38,439 bases of DNA from a virus, in the IMG/VR virus record IMGVR_UViG_3300044985_000146, positions 1 to 38,439 of that record. The stretch is one strand, 5' to 3'. Each line of letters opens with the position of its first letter. Within the stretch, counting starts at the first letter, position 1. The notes below the pieces were generated by a model. That model had not been told where the DNA came from, did no database searches, and was given only the letters and a program-made list of their open reading frames with translations. Of the stretch, positions 15,627-24,169 are shown in pieces. Made by a program: the position numbers and the translations under genes.

Positions 15627-16261
15627 ACAGTTTCAATAAGCTGCTACTCATTACCAGCCCGGACACTTCTGTTTCTTTACAGGTGATAAGCGACTTCATT
15701 GAGGATTTCTTGGCGAGTCCGGTTGGCATGGTCAACGATGGTGTGTGGCCGGGGTTCGCTGGTCAAGGCGATATTCAGAAGCCAGAGGGTAAGATCGAAG
15801 ATATTGCCAACCCCGGCATATTCTCGCAGATCATCGTGATCCTGGCCCCGCAATGGCAAATTCAGTTTTGGGGTGGCAGTGGATACACGCGCCTGTTCGG
15901 CGGCAAGCTCATTGGCGGCGTGGGTAATGAACCGATGAAGGCGACAGGCACAGCCGGCGATATCACGGTATTGGAAAGCCCGGTCGATGGTGTGACCGTT
16001 CTTGTCGGATCCGGATTGGATTCAGCACAGGATCAGAAGCTCACCGACATTGATTCGAGAACGCTATATCACAGCAAGATCATCAACAACGTGAAGGAAC
16101 TGAGAAAGATAGCGACGAGCTGGTATCTGATTATCTACGACACTGGCGAGGTTTCAGGAGGGTCAGAGATTTTGCGGAAGAAAATGACGGACACCACCGG
16201 GGCGGATATCAATGACCTGACCGCTGGCGTACTGGCGGCTGAACTGGAAAGCACGGCATGA
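15611..16261 (+). CDS. Hypothetical tail protein
   Basis: A 216-residue protein starting inside the end of the previous gene. The first half reads as a globular mixed domain (FNKLLLITSPDTSVSLQVIS; VNDGVWPGFAGQGDIQKPEG; FSQIIVILAPQWQIQFWGGS; YTRLFGGKLIGGVGNEP). A beta segment (VDGVTVLVGSG) and a helical end (KIINNVKELRKIATSWYLII, then a linker helix) follow. The pattern, in which a short strand is set by a valine-rich N-terminus and a W-G-G-S-G-Y-T-R-L-F turn, is seen in phage tail-associated hypothetical proteins that I cannot name. It overlaps the next gene by 4 bases (ATGA), and so belongs to a tightly coupled run from 12757 to 16473. Confidence 0.6.
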   Translation: MPLVIDSFNKLLLITSPDTSVSLQVISDFIEDFLASPVGMVNDGVWPGFAGQGDIQKPEGKIEDIANPGIFSQIIVILAPQWQIQFWGGSGYTRLFGGKLIGGVGNEPMKATGTAGDITVLESPVDGVTVLVGSGLDSAQDQKLTDIDSRTLYHSKIINNVKELRKIATSWYLIIYDTGEVSGGSEILRKKMTDTTGADINDLTAGVLAAELESTA

Positions 16262-16473
16262 TGTTTCATTTACAACCCGGCAACGGGCTAGGATTTACCG
16301 GTAGCAAGCAAATGGCGTTCGGCCTTGGTGGCTTTGGCGCGATTGTTGACGTAATTACGACTGGTGGCGTGTGGATCGCACATGCTTCCGGTCATGTTTG
16401 GAACGCACGACCTGTAGCAACTGCCTGGCAGGCGGTATGCTCAACCTTTAATTGGAAAGCAGATGATTGCTAG
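16258..16473 (+). CDS. Small hypothetical protein
   Basis: A 71-residue, Gly/Ala/Trp-rich protein (GFTGSKQMAFGLGGFGAIVD; GGVWIAHASGHVWNARPVA), with two cysteines near the C-terminus. Start is at the ATGATG overlapping the previous stop; the second ATG at 16261 would also serve. The hydrophobic glycine-rich centre (residues 19-40) could insert in a membrane or pack as a small beta unit. Its stop codon overlaps the ribosome binding site of the following gene. No function can be given. Confidence 0.5.
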   Translation: MMFHLQPGNGLGFTGSKQMAFGLGGFGAIVDVITTGGVWIAHASGHVWNARPVATAWQAVCSTFNWKADDC

Positions 16474-16482
16474 GAGAAATGT

Positions 16483-17241
16483 ATGCCTATTGTAGCCGCA
16501 GATATCATTGCCTATGGCTCGGCCTCGATGCCTGATGATGATGTAGCAACTGGTATCGGTGGGGCCGAGGATCAGACAATCCGCGTCGTGTTTACCGACA
16601 TTGTTGCCGACGATACCGTTGAAATCGTTTCCGACGCGGGTGGCGACACCACGCAGACCGTTACGATCTTTGGTCGAAATGCGGCCGGCGAGATAGTTTC
16701 TGAGGGCGAAACTCTGGATGGAACCAACGTCCAGACCACCATCCAATCGTTTGAGCGCATCCTCAAGATCGTCATGGACGGTACGGCGGTCGGCAACGTA
16801 ACGATTCGCAGACAAACCGACGATGCGGAGATAGCTATTCTCGCACCGGGCGAGCTGCAGATCCGCAGGCCGTTTTACAACGCGGCTGCCGAGGCCAGTG
16901 GTGGCGCTGAGCGTGACTACTTTGAAAAGATATTCATGGCAAACACGCATGGCTCGCTGACCCTGACCGTAGCAACGGTTGAGGAACAGGCGGACCCAAG
17001 CGGAAACGTGGACTTCGATCTGGAATCGTCCCTCGATGGCACTGACAACAACGGTGCCGGCAACCGGCAGACGCAAACCGGCGGCTACAGCTTCGACTCG
17101 ACAGAGAAGAACGTAGCGAACAGCCAGAACCTTACCGCAGGGGCATCGCAGGGTGTTTGGCTTAGGTTGAAACTGCCGGCCGGCGAGGCATCCGACAACA
17201 CGACATTCACGCTGCGTGTGAACGGACAGACAACCGCGTAA
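16483..17241 (+). CDS. Beta-rich virion protein
   Basis: The 252-residue protein is acidic and built of regular strands (IRVVFTDIVADDTVEIVSDA; TQTVTIFGRNAAGEIVSEGE; FERILKIVMDGTAVGNVTIR). These are followed by a second domain (YFEKIFMANTHGSLTLTVAT; QGVWLRLKLPAGEASDNTTF) ending in TLRVNGQTTA. This two-part layout, with a strand-rich N-terminus, an RRPF(Y/x)N turn near residue 127 and an Ig-like C-terminus, is common in phage tail or head-surface proteins. AGGAG at 16472-16476, overlapping the previous stop, gives 6-base spacing to the ATG, so expression should be good. It is a structural protein by context and composition; no exact role can be read. Confidence 0.6.
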   Translation: MPIVAADIIAYGSASMPDDDVATGIGGAEDQTIRVVFTDIVADDTVEIVSDAGGDTTQTVTIFGRNAAGEIVSEGETLDGTNVQTTIQSFERILKIVMDGTAVGNVTIRRQTDDAEIAILAPGELQIRRPFYNAAAEASGGAERDYFEKIFMANTHGSLTLTVATVEEQADPSGNVDFDLESSLDGTDNNGAGNRQTQTGGYSFDSTEKNVANSQNLTAGASQGVWLRLKLPAGEASDNTTFTLRVNGQTTA

Positions 17242-17251
17242 GGGGAGCGTC

Positions 17252-17566
17252 ATGCCGGATACACTCGACAAACAACCGTCAGAAGATCGCCTTTACGATA
17301 TGGACTTCTCGCCACGGCTGGCTGTTACGGAATTGCTTAACGCTATCCCAACGATGATTGAGGAAACCGTCGATCAGGATGATGGATCTGTGACAAGCAG
17401 CACCGATCTGACATTTGGCACACCGACCATCAGTGGGCAGATCGCACAGTGCCGCATCTCGGGCGGCCTCGATGGTGTGCTGTACAAGGTGACATTCCAG
17501 AACGCCGGCACCGACTTCGCTAATCTCGTAGAGGCCGAGGGGTTTCTCTTGGTGCAGGATATTTGA
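17252..17566 (+). CDS. Small phage structural protein with N-terminal YDMDFSP motif
   Basis: A 104-residue protein. It begins DKQPSEDRLYDMDFSPRLAV, similar to a frequent small phage protein in which an acidic leader is followed by a (Y/F)D(M/F/I)D(F/W/Y)S motif and a helix. A compact beta domain then follows (DLTFGTPTISGQIAQCRISG; GVLYKVTFQNAGTD; EGFLLVQDI). These small proteins are usually tail-associated in siphoviruses and podoviruses, but their role is not established to my knowledge. GGGGAG before the ATG provides the ribosome binding site. The stop overlaps the next start (TGATG), so it is coupled to the hub gene. Confidence 0.6.
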   Translation: MPDTLDKQPSEDRLYDMDFSPRLAVTELLNAIPTMIEETVDQDDGSVTSSTDLTFGTPTISGQIAQCRISGGLDGVLYKVTFQNAGTDFANLVEAEGFLLVQDI

Positions 17567-18828
17567 TGCCAACTCCAATTAAATTGGAGGGGTGGAAGGA
17601 TGGCTTGAATACCATTCTGCGCGTCGATTCTTTACCAATTGACGCATTACGGCGTTGTGTAAATTTCGATATTGACGACGCCGGCAAGATATCGAGGCGG
17701 CAGGGTTCAAGCAGGATCCACAGCGGCACCATCGTTAAAGGCACACTCTGGTCGAGCGACGATTTCAAACGAACGCTGTTTGTCGAGGCCGGCAGCCTGT
17801 GGGAGTTGATTGAACACCCAATCGGCACCTACACGCCGCGTCTGGTGCGTACCGGTGTCGGCACTACGCGCATGAGCTATCTGGATCTCAACGGCAACAC
17901 CTACTACACCAATGGCGTATTGACTGGCCTGATGCTGGCTGATGGCAACGCTGTAACGTGGGGGATGATTGGCCCAGGTTCACAACCGAATCTGACGCAG
18001 GGGATCTCGGGCGATCTGTTTGCCGGCACGTATCAGGTTGCGATTACCTACATTGCCACCAGTGGCGAGGAATCCGGCACTGGCCTTGCAAAGACAATCG
18101 AGGTCGTGGCTGATAACAGCTCGATCCTGTTGAGCGACTTCCCGGCCTCACCACCGGGTACGGCGTTTATCCGTGTCTACGTGACACACCGCGACGGTGA
18201 AGGCTTGTACCGAATGAGCGACCTTCACCCGGCAGCCACGCACTACGAGATCGACAAGGTTGCCAATACCGCCGCATTTCGTTTGCAGACTCAGTTCGGT
18301 ATGGCACCGCCGCCGGGAGATATTCTCGAGTACCACAACGGTCGCATCTACATCGCCAACAACAACATTCTTTGGTTTACTGAGCCATTGCGTTACGGGC
18401 TGGTGAAGCCGATGAAAGGCTTCCTGCAATTCCCGAAACGCATAACGATTGTCAAGGCGGTGGACGATGGTATCTACGTTTGCTCAGATCGAACATATTG
18501 GGTTTCCGGCGTCGATACGCCGCAGTTTCACCAGCGCGAAGTGCTGCCATACGGCGGTGTCTTTGGAACGGGCATCAACATTCCAAACTTCGACGCGGTG
18601 GCCTGGTTCTCTAAAAGAGGTATCTGCTTTGGCGGTGAGAACGGAGAAGTATTGAACATCATGCAGGACCGGGTTGCTGTGGCCGAGTACGGCTATGGCA
18701 CGATGCTCTGGCGTGAACACAAAGGTATTCGACAGATCGTAGCCGATTTGTGGGAGGGCGAGCTGAACACGTATGCAGCCGCCGATTATGTCGCTCTGGA
18801 AACAGCTCGGGGCGGCGAATTTATTTAA
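17566..18828 (+). CDS. Tail hub / stabilisation protein, P22 gp10-like beta-propeller candidate
   Basis: The 420-residue protein has the typical opening of podoviral tail-hub proteins: GLNTILRVDSLPIDALRRCV, then NFDIDDAGKISRRQG (residues 13-47). In this pattern an N-x-x-x-x-x-x-LP-x-x-A-LR helix leads to the N-(F/V)D-x-(D/T)-x-x-G-x-(L/I)-x-RR-x-G strand. Repeated blade-like segments follow: LWSSDDFKRTLFVEAGSLWE; YYTNGVLTGLMLADGNAVTW; LEYHNGRIYIANNNILWFTE; DDGIYVCSDRTYWVSGVD. In P22, gp10 forms the hub between adaptor and tail spike and keeps DNA in the head. A TTG three bases upstream could also initiate, but the ATG at the TGATG overlap is the better choice. The family signature is recognised by eye. 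Confidence 0.65.
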   Translation: MPTPIKLEGWKDGLNTILRVDSLPIDALRRCVNFDIDDAGKISRRQGSSRIHSGTIVKGTLWSSDDFKRTLFVEAGSLWELIEHPIGTYTPRLVRTGVGTTRMSYLDLNGNTYYTNGVLTGLMLADGNAVTWGMIGPGSQPNLTQGISGDLFAGTYQVAITYIATSGEESGTGLAKTIEVVADNSSILLSDFPASPPGTAFIRVYVTHRDGEGLYRMSDLHPAATHYEIDKVANTAAFRLQTQFGMAPPPGDILEYHNGRIYIANNNILWFTEPLRYGLVKPMKGFLQFPKRITIVKAVDDGIYVCSDRTYWVSGVDTPQFHQREVLPYGGVFGTGINIPNFDAVAWFSKRGICFGGENGEVLNIMQDRVAVAEYGYGTMLWREHKGIRQIVADLWEGELNTYAAADYVALETARGGEFI

Positions 18829-18840
18829 CGAGGTATCAAA

Positions 18841-19623
18841 ATGGCAAACTTGGCCGATTTTATAATTAGACTTTCGGGCGGCGCTTCAAACGTGGACCCA
18901 TTGCTGTCGCTTGGCGGCGTAATGAGTACCGTAGGTGGTGGCCGTGTTCTTTCACAGTCCGACTCTGGACTCACCATTACCGGTGTCGCAATTGACGATG
19001 CAATGGGTAACACCGTGGGCTCTGGCTCTCTGTTCTTTGATCAGAGCGCGAACACGTTGCGCTGGACACCGCCGGGTGGCTCTGCTGGTACGCCAGTTGA
19101 TGTGACCGGTGATGGTGTGTACGCGATTCAGGGTGGCGGCGATGGCGGCGTACTGCTGGTGACGATTACCAATGCGTCCCTGCCAAGTTCCGACTCGACC
19201 AATACCATCGTGATCGCCAACAACGCCGAAGGCATCTTGGACGATGTAACCAAGGCCGAGGCCAAGGCTGGCGAGTTCGATTATCGCGGCCTGTATTTCG
19301 AGAACGCGCACACCGCTGACGAAATGACCGACGCTCGGTTTTGGGTGGAGAACAATACGCCGGGACAGGACGTTGTAAACATTGCCGATGGTGACGAAGC
19401 CGTTGATGTAGCACTGGAAACGATTGCCGATCAGAACACCGCGCCTTCGGGTCCGGACTTTGACACGGCTAACCCGGTCGATTATGCGTCCGGTATCGTG
19501 TTGGCAACACCCTTACTGTTTAGTGAGTTCAAAGGGTGGTGGATCCGACGCAACGTGCCGGCCGATGTATCTGCAGCAGAGGACAACAATACGTTCCGAA
19601 TTGGCTTCCGAATCTTCGTTTGA
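18841..19623 (+). CDS. Tail structural protein, hub-associated
   Basis: The 260-residue protein has a Gly/Ser/Asp-rich N-terminal half (LADFIIRLSGGASNVDPLLS; VGGGRVLSQSDSGLTITGVA) that resembles the collar or appendage proteins next to tail hubs. The second half is better conserved in type (YAIQGGGDGGVLLVTITNAS; RGLYFENAHTADEMTDARFW; LLFSEFKGWWIRRNVPAD; RIGFRIFV), a beta domain ending in the strand F-R-I-G-F-R-I-F-V. Proteins with the same W(W)-x-R-R-x-V-P ending are frequent in tail modules of marine and proteobacterial podoviruses, in my recollection. GAGG before the ATG supports the start. Role: tail or appendage component, inferred. Confidence 0.6.
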   Translation: MANLADFIIRLSGGASNVDPLLSLGGVMSTVGGGRVLSQSDSGLTITGVAIDDAMGNTVGSGSLFFDQSANTLRWTPPGGSAGTPVDVTGDGVYAIQGGGDGGVLLVTITNASLPSSDSTNTIVIANNAEGILDDVTKAEAKAGEFDYRGLYFENAHTADEMTDARFWVENNTPGQDVVNIADGDEAVDVALETIADQNTAPSGPDFDTANPVDYASGIVLATPLLFSEFKGWWIRRNVPADVSAAEDNNTFRIGFRIFV

Positions 19624-19635
19624 TGGGGGCGCTTC

Positions 19636-20709
19636 GTGTCGCATATTTGGTCAGATGGCTTTACTGCCTACGAGTTTCTGTCGGACTTTGATCAGCTCTA
19701 CACCCGCGAGGGTGTGAGCAACAATCTTCGTCTGGTACAGGATGGTGGGCCTTCCGAGAACGGATCCGTGCGCCTGGGTGGCGTCGATCAGTCGAACTCG
19801 GGGTTCTACCGTGACTTAGGCACAAGCATAACGATTGGCTATATAGGCTTCTGGTTCAAGTTCAACGACTTTGATACCACCGATGGGCTTGACGATATGA
19901 TCTTCAAGCTGTCAGCAACTACAACCGTGCGTATGTCCATGCGGTTAAGTGATGATGGCAGCTTGCAGATCCGCAGAAGCACGACCGGCACGGAGCATTT
20001 CGATTCGTCCGACATTACGGATACGATTGATGGTCTGCAGCACTTCCTGTTCCGTGGCACGGAATACAAAATTGAGCTCAAGATCGAGGGAGTCAATAAT
20101 ACTGGCTCCCTTGAGCTTAGGGTCAACGATGAAGTGTGGGGCTTGCTGGACTCGAAAGATTTCGATGGAACCTACGACCGGATCTCGTTTCAGACCGGCT
20201 CGACTGGTGAGGGTGCGGATTTTGAGATTAGCGACCTCTATGTGTTTGACGATCAGGGCAGCATCAAAGACAACAAGACGTTTTTGGGCTCCACCTGGGC
20301 GATAGAGATTTTGCGTCCGGATGCGGAAACAGCTCAGATTGATTTCACGCCTGAGAGCGGCGTTGATAACTCGGCAATGGTCGATGATGCGCCGCGCAAC
20401 AATGCCGACGCCGACTGGAACGACAGCACCGGTGACGCACAGATTGATCGCTTGACCAGCACCGATGTACTCGCCGGTGGGCAGGTACACAATGTCTCGG
20501 TGATCAATGTCGCCCGGCATACCGGCAGCGCGCAAAACTTTCGAGCGGTAATCTTTGAGGGAGCCACCAGTGGCAACGGTGCCGACGAGACATTGGCTGA
20601 AACCTTCCAAGTGTTCATGGAGGATTACGAAACCAATCCAGACACCACCGATCCGTGGACCGTGACAGAAATTGAAGCGGCCGAGTTCGGCTACGAGTCA
20701 AGAGCCTAA
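19636..20709 (+). CDS. LamG-like (jelly-roll) tail protein, copy B
   Basis: The 357-residue protein starts at GTG 19636; an ATG at 19623 is out of frame. The N-terminus (SHIWSDGFTAYEFLSDFDQL) and the strands GYIGFWFKFNDFDTTDGLDD, TTVRMSMRLSDDGSLQIRRS, EYKIELKIEGVNNTGSLELR and ADFEISDLYVFDDQGSIKDN give a clear LamG/concanavalin-like pattern. The C-terminal part (LGSTWAIEILRPDAETAQID, then WTVTEIEAAEFGYES) is the extension typical of these phage proteins. It is a paralogue of the gene at 6635-7666, and like it stands immediately upstream of a short-repeat protein. It probably binds glycans or decorates the tail. Confidence 0.7.
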   Translation: MSHIWSDGFTAYEFLSDFDQLYTREGVSNNLRLVQDGGPSENGSVRLGGVDQSNSGFYRDLGTSITIGYIGFWFKFNDFDTTDGLDDMIFKLSATTTVRMSMRLSDDGSLQIRRSTTGTEHFDSSDITDTIDGLQHFLFRGTEYKIELKIEGVNNTGSLELRVNDEVWGLLDSKDFDGTYDRISFQTGSTGEGADFEISDLYVFDDQGSIKDNKTFLGSTWAIEILRPDAETAQIDFTPESGVDNSAMVDDAPRNNADADWNDSTGDAQIDRLTSTDVLAGGQVHNVSVINVARHTGSAQNFRAVIFEGATSGNGADETLAETFQVFMEDYETNPDTTDPWTVTEIEAAEFGYESRA

Positions 20710-22097
20710 TGGTCGCTCGCGTCACACAAACCTACCTTGAGGTCTTAACGACCAGCGGCGTAGCTCAGACCGGCTACCTCGATGGCGCGTACACGCACGA
20801 TTACGTGGCCCCGCAAGGCTACCTCGATGGTGAGTATTCAGTTCCGGACATTATCTCGAAAGACGGATTCCTTGGCGGCGAATACGCGCTGCCCGGCACG
20901 ACCTCGCCAATCGGTTATCTGGATGATGGCTACGCATTGCCAAACGGCCTCGCCAGCACTGGCTATCTGGATGATCAGTACACACTTAATGCTGCCACTG
21001 AGCTTAACGGCTTCCTCGACGGTCGATTCGTTCTTGATGCTGCTATTGGACACACCGGATTTGTTGGTGACGAATATGCCATTACCATCTTCGCCTCGCC
21101 AACCGGTTTCCTTGACGATAAGTTTGTTCTTCCAGAGTCGGTTAGAGCCACCGGCTATCTCGATGATGGCTACGTGCTTGAATCCGGCTCTGGCCTTGGT
21201 GGCTGGCTGGATGATCAGTACACACTAAATTCGCTAACGCAAAAAAGCTCCGTCCTCAGTGATCAATACGCACTGGCGAAAGGGCTGCCGGATGAGTTCA
21301 ACGGCTCGCTCGATGGTGAGTTCAGCCTGTCCGTTTTCCTCGCTCGCAATGGCTTCCTCGATGTTGAGTTCAAACTACAGATCTTCAAGGTACTCACTGG
21401 CTGGACGGACGAGGAATACAACCTACAGATATTTAAGATTTTCAATGGGTTCCTCGATGCTGAGTTTGTTCTCAATGCTTATCTGCCGGCCAATGGCTTC
21501 CTCGACAATGAATACGCGCTAAACATTTACACCATTTCGACCGGCTATTTGGGCGGTGAATACGCGCTGATGCAACTGCTGGCCTTGAATGGCTGGCTGG
21601 ACGAGCAGTACCTACTGGACGCCACCGAAGAAGTGTACGCATGGGTGTCGAATCAAAACACCGGCGCACCAGCGCGCTATGAGAATCACGACTTTCATTC
21701 GTTCGCCCGCATTGGCAACGATTACATTGGGGCGAAAACGGATGGGATTTATTTACTTGATGGTAGCGACGACAACGGTACTGACATTGACGCCATCGCA
21801 TCTACTGGCCGGCTGGATTTTGGTTCGTCAACTTTCAAACGTGTTCTGGCCGCATACCTGAGTCTCGATTCATCTGGACAGACTCATCTGACACTGCGTA
21901 CCGATGGCAACAAAACAACCGGGCCGTTTAACTTGCGTGTGTCACCAACCGCCGCCCAGGTGGAGCGCACGAAGCTGGTTAAAGGCTTGAAGTCTCGCTA
22001 TTGGGAGTTCGATCTTGAGAACTTTGAAGGCTCTGACATTGTTCTGGATGAGATCGAGTTCGATGTTGTCGATCTAGGCCATCGTCTGAAACGATGA
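20709..22097 (+). CDS. Tail protein with 18 GYLDDxY repeats and a conserved C-terminal domain
   Basis: The 462-residue product starts on the last base of the previous stop (TAATG). Residues 22-310 are 18 tandem units of 16 residues (one of 15, one of 18), consensus G(Y/F/W)LDDxYxLxxxxxxT. The C-terminal 150 residues are a domain common in phage tail hub and baseplate proteins: YENHDFHSFARIGNDYIGAK, TDGIYLLDGSDDNGTDIDAI, FGSSTFKRVLAAYLSLDSSG, ending SRYWEFDLENFEGSDIVLDE and a final basic tail. That domain probably forms one beta unit of the tail tip. The short regular repeats suggest an extended solenoid or trimeric shaft joined to it. The next gene overlaps by 4 bases. Virion location is near certain. 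Receptor contact is inference. Confidence 0.72.
   Translation: MVARVTQTYLEVLTTSGVAQTGYLDGAYTHDYVAPQGYLDGEYSVPDIISKDGFLGGEYALPGTTSPIGYLDDGYALPNGLASTGYLDDQYTLNAATELNGFLDGRFVLDAAIGHTGFVGDEYAITIFASPTGFLDDKFVLPESVRATGYLDDGYVLESGSGLGGWLDDQYTLNSLTQKSSVLSDQYALAKGLPDEFNGSLDGEFSLSVFLARNGFLDVEFKLQIFKVLTGWTDEEYNLQIFKIFNGFLDAEFVLNAYLPANGFLDNEYALNIYTISTGYLGGEYALMQLLALNGWLDEQYLLDATEEVYAWVSNQNTGAPARYENHDFHSFARIGNDYIGAKTDGIYLLDGSDDNGTDIDAIASTGRLDFGSSTFKRVLAAYLSLDSSGQTHLTLRTDGNKTTGPFNLRVSPTAAQVERTKLVKGLKSRYWEFDLENFEGSDIVLDEIEFDVVDLGHRLKR
20772..21638 (+). repeat. Array of 18 units of about 48 bp coding the GYLDDxY repeat
   Basis: In-frame 16-codon units with the core GGCT(A/T)(T/C)CT(G/C/T)GATGATG or close variants. 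Units 4 and 9 (GYLDDGY) and units 5 and 10 (DDQYTLN) form similar pairs five units apart, which suggests duplication of multi-unit blocks. Later units (12-18) are more diverged, with IFK-containing linkers. Confidence 0.85.
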
Positions 22098-24091
22098 CTT
22101 ATTCAGGCGAGATCGTCGCCAGCGGGCGCAATTACGGCTACACAATAACGTATGAAGATCCTGTCTTGCGTCCTTACCAGAGAAGGGCCGACAACAGATT
22201 AACTTTTATCTTAGAGCAACTCGATCTCGGTTCCGATTCTAACCTTGGCTATACCAAAGTAACGTGGTTGCCTGATAGTTTTGTGCGGATCAGATATCTC
22301 AGGATGGAGGGCATCACAGAGCCTATTATTGTTGTCAGAGTGGAATTTCAAGAAGGAATAACCAAAGAGGACATTCAGTTTCAGCACGTATCACAAGCAC
22401 CGGTTGAGGGAGCCGCTGAGCTGCCGGAGGATCCTAAGTATATCCCCTACGTTTGGATTGGCATTGCCGCCTTCGATCACGAGCGCATTGGCGGTATCGA
22501 AGGTAACGCCTCTGCAGAGTTTTGGGGTTATCCGGTGGATCCGCGGTTGGTTGGTTTTGAACCTACTGTCGGTGGCATTGGAGCCCAAAGGGATTTAACG
22601 CAATGTGTAGAAAGTTTTCCGGGTAATTTAGTTGCCGATGCGGGTTGGCCCGCCCGAGTTGGCGCGGGGGCTACTGACCGGCAGTTTTTTCAAGTCAATG
22701 GCGGGCAGAGCTGGACAATGAACGAGTTCGGCCAGCAACAAGGCACCTTTCAGGATGGCGATTGGTTTATGAGTGACAGGGGAGTATGCCTGGGCAGCGC
22801 CAATGGCATGTATGCTTTTGAGAATCTTGACACGATGGTAACAGCGCCGAGGGCGGCCTTTGGCAGTGGCTTCGATTCACTGCCAGAAACTTATTGGCGG
22901 CGTTCAATCATCATTCCCGGTAAAAACGTCATCAATTTTCCAGATGGCGAACGCAGTGGAATCTTCGATCTTGGCGGTGGTGTTACAGCAGAGATCAAAG
23001 CCACCTATAGCGGCGGCGCGCTCATAGGATCAATCAAGCCAGGTCGCTATGAAATTGGCGCGTTTGCTCAAAGCTATCATTGTGAATCGACCACAGCGCA
23101 ACTGCATATCCGTGTTGTTTTGGGCGCAAGGGATCCAAGCGGAGGCGACAGCTCCGTTACGGTTGTAGATTATTTTCCAGCCGGCCCCGGCAACACCTGT
23201 GAGGCAACCCGAAAACAATTTGTTCGCGTATGCAGCTTGGGTGGCAACCCTACGTGTGGGCTCAACGCCGGCAACCCGGATGATAATGTGTTCGGCCCGA
23301 ACGATGGTGATTCCGGCTGGTGGAGCAGCTCTATCTTTATAAATGCGGAGGTAGGTTCCAGTAACGTCGAGGGGGCCAAAAGGGACGCACCGTATTTCGG
23401 CACCGGTTGTGTGGCGGCCCGACAAAACGGCTGCGGCGACGAGCAATGTGTCGGTGGCTGCGTCGGCGGCGACATAACGGCACCGGCCCACAGTCTTGAT
23501 TATCCGGCCAGCCCTTTAATTGATTTTACCGGTGGTGGATCCGATGGTTCAGGCGGCATCGTCCAGTTTGTCGATGGTCGGTTTGGTGTCTTATGGCACA
23601 TGGCTAGGGTTGTGCAGGTCGATATTACGACCAAGCACATTTGCTTCATCCAACTGATCGGCAATGATGGCGCGCAGGGAGGAAGCTGCCCGGAGTGCCA
23701 GGCGTTTAGCTATGGCACGATGATGCGAGCCAGAGGCTATAACGGTCTGAGTGAACTAGGCGTCGATATTTCGGATCAACCAATAGGGACGTTTGGTGTT
23801 GGTCAACTGGTCACGGTCATAGGCGTAACCAATGTACCCACAGAGCAATGCCAGCAAATAACGTCCGACTGGCGGTTGATCGTCACCGATCCTCACGGTG
23901 CTGGACAGGATTTCACATCGCTTTATTGGCAAGACCTTCGCTGTCCACAGTCCAGCGATACCGGGCCGGTACGCAGTTTCTTTCGTGGCATTGAGCTGGC
24001 TTACAGAAATCGCATCAGTTGTGTGGATGGTGGTTCCGCTGGCCTCGCCGTCAATTGTAATTGCGATAGCGGGCAAATGCGATGCACATAG
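22094..24091 (+). CDS. Cysteine-rich tail-associated protein
   Basis: The 665-residue protein has a beta-rich N-terminus without cysteines (residues 1-170; GYTITYEDPVLRPYQRRADN, SFVRIRYLRMEGITEPIIVV). After it come about 450 residues with 19 cysteines, some in tight clusters: CGDEQCVGGC at 447-456, CPEC near 531, and NCNCDS...C at the very end. Other segments are glycine-rich and aromatic (DGDWFMSDRGVCLGSANGMY; GRFGVLWHMARVVQVDITTK). The spacing could suit metal sites or many disulfides, which would be unusual for a protein folded in the cytoplasm. The gene ends the tail module and overlaps the repeat gene by 4 bases. A tail-tip or spike role is likely from position. No known family or enzyme motif is seen. 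Confidence 0.6.
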   Translation: MTYSGEIVASGRNYGYTITYEDPVLRPYQRRADNRLTFILEQLDLGSDSNLGYTKVTWLPDSFVRIRYLRMEGITEPIIVVRVEFQEGITKEDIQFQHVSQAPVEGAAELPEDPKYIPYVWIGIAAFDHERIGGIEGNASAEFWGYPVDPRLVGFEPTVGGIGAQRDLTQCVESFPGNLVADAGWPARVGAGATDRQFFQVNGGQSWTMNEFGQQQGTFQDGDWFMSDRGVCLGSANGMYAFENLDTMVTAPRAAFGSGFDSLPETYWRRSIIIPGKNVINFPDGERSGIFDLGGGVTAEIKATYSGGALIGSIKPGRYEIGAFAQSYHCESTTAQLHIRVVLGARDPSGGDSSVTVVDYFPAGPGNTCEATRKQFVRVCSLGGNPTCGLNAGNPDDNVFGPNDGDSGWWSSSIFINAEVGSSNVEGAKRDAPYFGTGCVAARQNGCGDEQCVGGCVGGDITAPAHSLDYPASPLIDFTGGGSDGSGGIVQFVDGRFGVLWHMARVVQVDITTKHICFIQLIGNDGAQGGSCPECQAFSYGTMMRARGYNGLSELGVDISDQPIGTFGVGQLVTVIGVTNVPTEQCQQITSDWRLIVTDPHGAGQDFTSLYWQDLRCPQSSDTGPVRSFFRGIELAYRNRISCVDGGSAGLAVNCNCDSGQMRCT

Positions 24092-24169
24092 TGACAGGTG
24101 GTTACTGGTATCGGTCTGTGATTTGAGGGTAGAATCGGGCAAATCTTGGGGAGGATTTCGAGGGTAGTC

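Noticed and set aside
16441-17271. 276-codon open frame on the minus strand opposite the gene at 16483
   Set aside because: It mirrors a well-supported plus-strand gene with a good ribosome binding site, has no convincing motifs, and every other gene is on the plus strand. Codon bias of the sense gene explains the open antisense frame.
17563-17565. TTG as start of the tail-hub gene
   Set aside because: The ATG three bases later overlaps the preceding stop (TGATG) as at other junctions in this cluster.
6635-24091. Diversity-generating retroelement with a variable fibre gene
   Set aside because: No reverse transcriptase and no template/variable repeat pair with adenine-specific differences were seen in the window.
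24130-24135. TAGAAT resembling a -10 promoter box in the 78-base gap before 24170
   Set aside because: No -35 box at proper spacing was found, so a single hexamer match is not enough.
24146-24169. TTG start eight codons before the Pro-rich/coiled-coil gene
   Set aside because: ATG 24170 has a GAGGG at suitable distance, and the extra residues show no conserved character.
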